From Novosphingobium sp. (GTDB lineage: Bacteria; Pseudomonadota; Alphaproteobacteria; Sphingomonadales; Sphingomonadaceae), in contig NZ_JADZAT010000014.1 in assembly GCF_020852455.1 (NCBI RefSeq), positions 1-64,000 on the forward strand: DNA of 64,000 nt. Reading direction: 5' to 3'. Under the pieces are notes generated by a model, which was not told the origin of the DNA, made no database searches, and saw only the letters and a list, made by a program, of their open reading frames with translations. The position numbers were made by a program, and so were the translations under genes. This document shows positions 60,803-64,000 of the stretch, piece after piece. Each line of letters starts with the position of its first letter. Positions within the stretch are counted from its first letter, which is position 1.

Positions 60803-63424
60803 ATGACCAGGGGTACCCGAATTGTCGCCGTTGATGCCGATACACCGCAAGGTGTTGAAATTGCGTCAACAACCGAGATCGAAACCGCAGCGGAAGCCGA
60901 AGCATCCGCAGACGACTGGTGGGAAGAACCCGCCCCGGCCCCGCGCCGGCCATGGCTGGCGATCATCGCGGGAACCTTTGCGGTGCTGGCAATTGGCGGC
61001 TGGACGACGCTTTTTGCCATGGCCAACCTGGCGGAAATGCAGACCGGCGGAACGCTTCAGCAATGGACCACGTGGGTGCGTGATTGGTCGGCTCCGGTGC
61101 TGTTGGTGGCGGTCGCCTGGCTGGTTGCGATGCGCAACAGTCGGCGCGAAGCGCTGCGTTTTGGTGAAACGGCACGGTTGCTGGGTGACGAATCCGCACG
61201 GCTTGAAGAGCGACTGACCACGGTCAACCGCGAACTCAGCCTGGCGCGTGAATTCATTTCGGCCCAGTCGCGCGATATCGATGCGCTGGGCCGGGTTGCG
61301 ACCGAACGGCTCAGCCAGCACGCCGACAAGCTGGCCGGGCTGATCCAGGATAACGGATCAAGGATCGATGCGATCGGCGATGTCAGCACTGCGGCACTCG
61401 AAAACATGGAGAAGCTGCGCGGGCAGCTGCCGGTAATTGCCAGCTCGGCCAAGGATGTAACCAACAACATAGCCGCAGCCGGACGCACCGCCCATTCGCA
61501 GGTCGAGGACCTGGTTGCCGGGTTCAACAAACTCAACCAGTTTGGCCAGGCCAGCGAACGCCAGGTCACCAGCCTGCGCAGCCTGGTTGAAGAGACCGTC
61601 GGCGAATTTACCCTGCAAGCCGACAAGCTGAAAGAGATCGCCGAAGCGCGTTTCGCCGCGCTGGGTGAGCAAGGGGCGGAATTCCGCGCGCAGCTCGATG
61701 CCCAGGAGGTTGAGGCACTCGCGGCGATCCGCACCCGTGCCACGGCATTGTCGGACGAACTGGAAGGAACCCGCAGCCAACTTGACGAGCATGAGGCGGA
61801 AAGCCTGACCTCGCTACGCGCGCGGCTCTCTGCGGTGCGCGATGAAAGCGCTGCCTTGATCCGCGCACTGCGCGATGGCGAAGTTGATGCGCTCGAGATC
61901 TGGAAGAATGCGATTGCCGGGCTCGAAACCGATCTGCGCACGGCGATTACCCAGGTCGGCGAAATTGACCAGAAGGCCATGGAATCCGCCCGCAAGCGCC
62001 TTGCCGAACTTGAGCGTGAAGCCGAGCAGGTCGATGCCCGGATCAGCGAACGCGATCAGTTGTTCGCGGCCGAGCTTGAGCGTCGCAACGCCGAATTCGA
62101 TACACGCCATGCGCGTTTCATTGAGCAGGTCGGTACGCAGATGGCGGCACTGGATGAGGCCGCTGGTCGCCACCGCGAAATTCAGGACAACCATGCCAGT
62201 GCCATGGCTGAACGCAGCGAGCAGCTCAGCACCCGATTGTCCGAACTGGCCGAAACGATGGTCGGAATCGGTGAACAGAGCGGCCAGGTGGAAACCCGTC
62301 TGGCCCAGAGTATCGAGAACCTGTCAGCCAAGCTGGCGTCAAGCCGCGATGCGCTGGCCGGTACGGACAAGGCAGTTGAAGTGCTGACCGACAATTCGGT
62401 TCGCCTGCTCGAACTGATCCAGGCCTCGGTCCAGCACACTTCGAACGAATTGCCGCACGCGATGAGTGTCGGCGAGGCGCGCCTGGCCGAAGTTGAAGCA
62501 CGGGTTACAAAGCTACGTGATGTTGCCGAGGAGGCGGCCCGAAAGGGCGAAGTGCTCGCCGGGCATGCCAAGGAAAGCAGCGGTTCGCTTACCGAGGCGC
62601 TCGATCAGGTTGCCAGCCTGCACAGCCAGATCAACGAGGAAGGCGCCCGCCAGGAGGCAAATATTGCTGCGCTCAAGGCGGCGCTGGAAAGCGTCCGTGC
62701 GGAAAGCCTGGCGCTGGCCGAGCAGGCCCAGGGTGAACTGGGCAAGGCGATTGCCGAACTCAATCAGTCCGCACACGAGGCAATTGGCGGGATCGAAACG
62801 ATGAGCGCAAGCTCGATTGCAGGTCTTGCCAACCGGATCGGTGCCGAAAGCGCCGCCGCGATCGACAAGGCCATGCGTGAGCGCACCGCCGAAGTTGCCG
62901 GGCAACTCGAATCTGCGACTGCACGCGCCGCTGGATCGGGCCGCGAAGCCGCAATTGCACTGCGTGACCAACTGGCCAAGGTCAACGAACTGGCCGGCGC
63001 GCTGGAACAACGGATCGCCCATGCCCGCAGCCGCGCCGAAGAGCAGGTCGACAACGACTTTGCCCGCCGCGTCGCCCTGATCACCGAAGGGCTCAATTCG
63101 AATGCGATCGACATCGCCCGGGCGCTCGACACCGATGTCACCGACACAGCCTGGGCTGCCTACCTGAAGGGTGATCGCGGGATCTTCACCCGCCGCGCAG
63201 TCAAGCTGCTCGAAACGCCCGAAGCCAAGGCGGTGGCCCAGATCTATGAGAATGACCGCGAGTTCCGCGATCATGTCAGCCGGTACATCCACGATTTCGA
63301 GGCGATGCTGCGCCAGTTGCTATCGACCCGCGATGGCCACGCACTAGGCGTGACTCTGCTGTCATCGGATATGGGCAAGCTCTATGTCGCGCTGGCGCAG
63401 TCGATCGAACGGCTGCGCAACTGA
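60803..63424 (+). CDS. Large membrane-anchored coiled-coil protein
   Basis: 873 residues. An acidic cytosolic head (about 1-48) is followed by two membrane helices (51-74 and 97-110). About 640 residues of near-continuous alanine/glutamate-rich heptad coiled coil come next (e.g. RLAELEREAEQVDARISERDQLFAAELERR). A compact C-terminal domain of about 120 residues has a distinctive pattern (NDFARRVALITEGLNSNAIDIARAL, AWAAYLKGDRGIFTRRAVKLLE). It resembles methyl-accepting proteins only in coiled-coil character; the signalling hairpin is absent. It may be a structural or cell-division factor. It diverges from the Hpt-like gene across a DnaA box. Confidence 0.8.
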   Translation: MTRGTRIVAVDADTPQGVEIASTTEIETAAEAEASADDWWEEPAPAPRRPWLAIIAGTFAVLAIGGWTTLFAMANLAEMQTGGTLQQWTTWVRDWSAPVLLVAVAWLVAMRNSRREALRFGETARLLGDESARLEERLTTVNRELSLAREFISAQSRDIDALGRVATERLSQHADKLAGLIQDNGSRIDAIGDVSTAALENMEKLRGQLPVIASSAKDVTNNIAAAGRTAHSQVEDLVAGFNKLNQFGQASERQVTSLRSLVEETVGEFTLQADKLKEIAEARFAALGEQGAEFRAQLDAQEVEALAAIRTRATALSDELEGTRSQLDEHEAESLTSLRARLSAVRDESAALIRALRDGEVDALEIWKNAIAGLETDLRTAITQVGEIDQKAMESARKRLAELEREAEQVDARISERDQLFAAELERRNAEFDTRHARFIEQVGTQMAALDEAAGRHREIQDNHASAMAERSEQLSTRLSELAETMVGIGEQSGQVETRLAQSIENLSAKLASSRDALAGTDKAVEVLTDNSVRLLELIQASVQHTSNELPHAMSVGEARLAEVEARVTKLRDVAEEAARKGEVLAGHAKESSGSLTEALDQVASLHSQINEEGARQEANIAALKAALESVRAESLALAEQAQGELGKAIAELNQSAHEAIGGIETMSASSIAGLANRIGAESAAAIDKAMRERTAEVAGQLESATARAAGSGREAAIALRDQLAKVNELAGALEQRIAHARSRAEEQVDNDFARRVALITEGLNSNAIDIARALDTDVTDTAWAAYLKGDRGIFTRRAVKLLETPEAKAVAQIYENDREFRDHVSRYIHDFEAMLRQLLSTRDGHALGVTLLSSDMGKLYVALAQSIERLRN

Positions 63425-63428
63425 AGCG

Positions 63429-63695
63429 TCAGAAATAATTGGTGATGTCGATGTCGTCCATCGTCAGCCAGTCGTTGACGTAGTTGGCGTAGTAGAGGCC
63501 GAACAGCACAACCGAGAGTATCGTTGCCCTGATCGCGATGCGCTTGGCATCGAAGTTGACCGGCGCGCTGCTGACCTGGCCGGGGATCATTTCTGCCTCA
63601 TCATCGTCGTGGGTGCGAATTCCGAACGGCATGACCAGGAAGGCGCTCATCACCCAGAACAACAGCATGATCGCCAGGATCGAGGTCCATTTCAT
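63429..63695 (-). CDS. DUF1467 family membrane protein
   Basis: 88 residues with two membrane helices (SILAIMLLFWVMSAFLVMPFGI and IRATILSVVLFGLYYANYV) separated by an acidic and proline-containing loop (RTHDDDEAEMIPGQVSSAP). This is the DUF1467 pattern. Function unknown. In alphaproteobacteria it sits beside rnj and the nuo/birA/coaX genes, as here (1 base after the rnj stop). Confidence 0.9.
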   Translation of the reverse strand: MKWTSILAIMLLFWVMSAFLVMPFGIRTHDDDEAEMIPGQVSSAPVNFDAKRIAIRATILSVVLFGLYYANYVNDWLTMDDIDITNYF

Positions 63696-63696
63696 C

Positions 63697-64000
63697 TCAA
63701 TGCTCCGGCAGGATCACACGGACTTGCGGCTTCTTGCCTGACCAGCGCTGGGCCGCACGCCGCGCCGCGAGCCGCGCTGCCTCGACGATCACGTCGCGGT
63801 CATGCCGCTGACCGCCCTTCAGCTTCGACAAGGCGACGGACACATCCTGCGCGGCTTCCACAACAAATTCGTCGTGGTCCTCATCAAGCGGCAGGCCAAT
63901 GCTTTCGACATGAACCCGGCCCTTGCCGTCCAGCACCACGATCACCAGACCGTTGTGCGCCAAGCGGCGGCGCATCACCATCGCCTCGCCATCGGCGGGA
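63697..64000 (-). CDS. rnj: Ribonuclease J, C-terminal part (cut by window edge)
   Basis: The frame enters from the right edge and ends at 63697, giving about 100 C-terminal residues. GEAMVMRRRLAHNGLVIVVLDGKGRVH and the helical end (DRDVIVEAARLAARRAAQRWSGKKPQVRVIL) match the C-terminal domain of alphaproteobacterial RNase J, which follows the beta-lactamase/beta-CASP core. An internal ATG-like start is not the true start. Neighbouring DUF1467 supports the call. Confidence 0.85.
   Translation of the reverse strand, partial: PADGEAMVMRRRLAHNGLVIVVLDGKGRVHVESIGLPLDEDHDEFVVEAAQDVSVALSKLKGGQRHDRDVIVEAARLAARRAAQRWSGKKPQVRVILPEH

Overview
The window is a GC-rich chromosomal segment (third codon positions strongly G/C) with the gene content and order of an alphaproteobacterium of the order Sphingomonadales. 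It probably belongs to the Erythrobacteraceae/Novosphingobium/Sphingomonas range. Grounds are the dusB-ntrB-ntrC-ntrY-ntrX-hfq-hflX block, fused ispDF, pdhA plus a lipoyl-carrying pdhB, GTTC-N7-GTTC type LexA boxes, DUF1467 beside RNase J, and a two-domain Hfq. I see no rRNA, IS element, CRISPR array or prophage. This is mostly core genome.

Layout. 1-10171: an unidentified membrane-protein tail and mazG (+), then the leftward block dusB, ntrBC, ntrYX, tandem-domain hfq and hflX (nitrogen/redox two-component regulation plus RNA chaperone and ribosome-linked GTPase). 10244-16038: ispDF, a small secreted protein, pncC/cinA, a RatA/COQ10-type protein, lipA, beta-carbonic anhydrase, and a large secreted TPR-like protein. 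16327-20325: gyrA, a DUF952 protein, a TauD-type dioxygenase. 20322-25932: secreted proteins (one Sel1-like), lysoplasmalogenase, trmFO, an EF-hand protein, and a degenerate squalene/phytoene-synthase-like protein. 26094-31846: six translationally coupled TadE/TadG-type proteins in two triads, ending in a Ser/Gly/Thr-repeat protein. 31856-35060: pdhB, pdhA, an FtsB-like protein and tRNA-Arg(CCU), the tRNA followed by a structured trailer that carries a second copy of the tRNA 3' end. 35099-40616: DUF1178, a nitrilase-family amidase, glutaredoxin, a small heat shock protein behind a ROSE-like RNA thermometer, pyrG, secG, tpiA. 40831-52578: ppiD, trpE, four non-trp genes, trpG-trpD-trpC, moaC-moeA, and lexA with two LexA boxes. 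52572-56754: comEC, gltA, a small membrane protein. 56722-64000: a histidine kinase homologue without its histidine, a DUF2336-type protein, a membrane protein, an Hpt-like protein also without its histidine, a large membrane-anchored coiled-coil protein, DUF1467 and the 3' end of rnj.

The genome is compact. Many neighbours overlap by ATGA/GTGA/TGATG, implying translational coupling (ntrB-ntrC, the tad-like cluster, trpG-trpD-trpC, moaC-moeA). Several convergent pairs overlap tail to tail.

Strongest leads: (1) the 56722-60733 module, whose kinase and Hpt homologues have both lost the phospho-accepting His; (2) the tandem Hfq whose second Sm domain lacks the basic rim; (3) the ROSE-type thermometer before the small heat shock gene; (4) the duplicated tRNA-Arg 3' end; (5) the double TadG/E/E cluster. 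All functions are read from the sequence and remembered family motifs; no database search was run.
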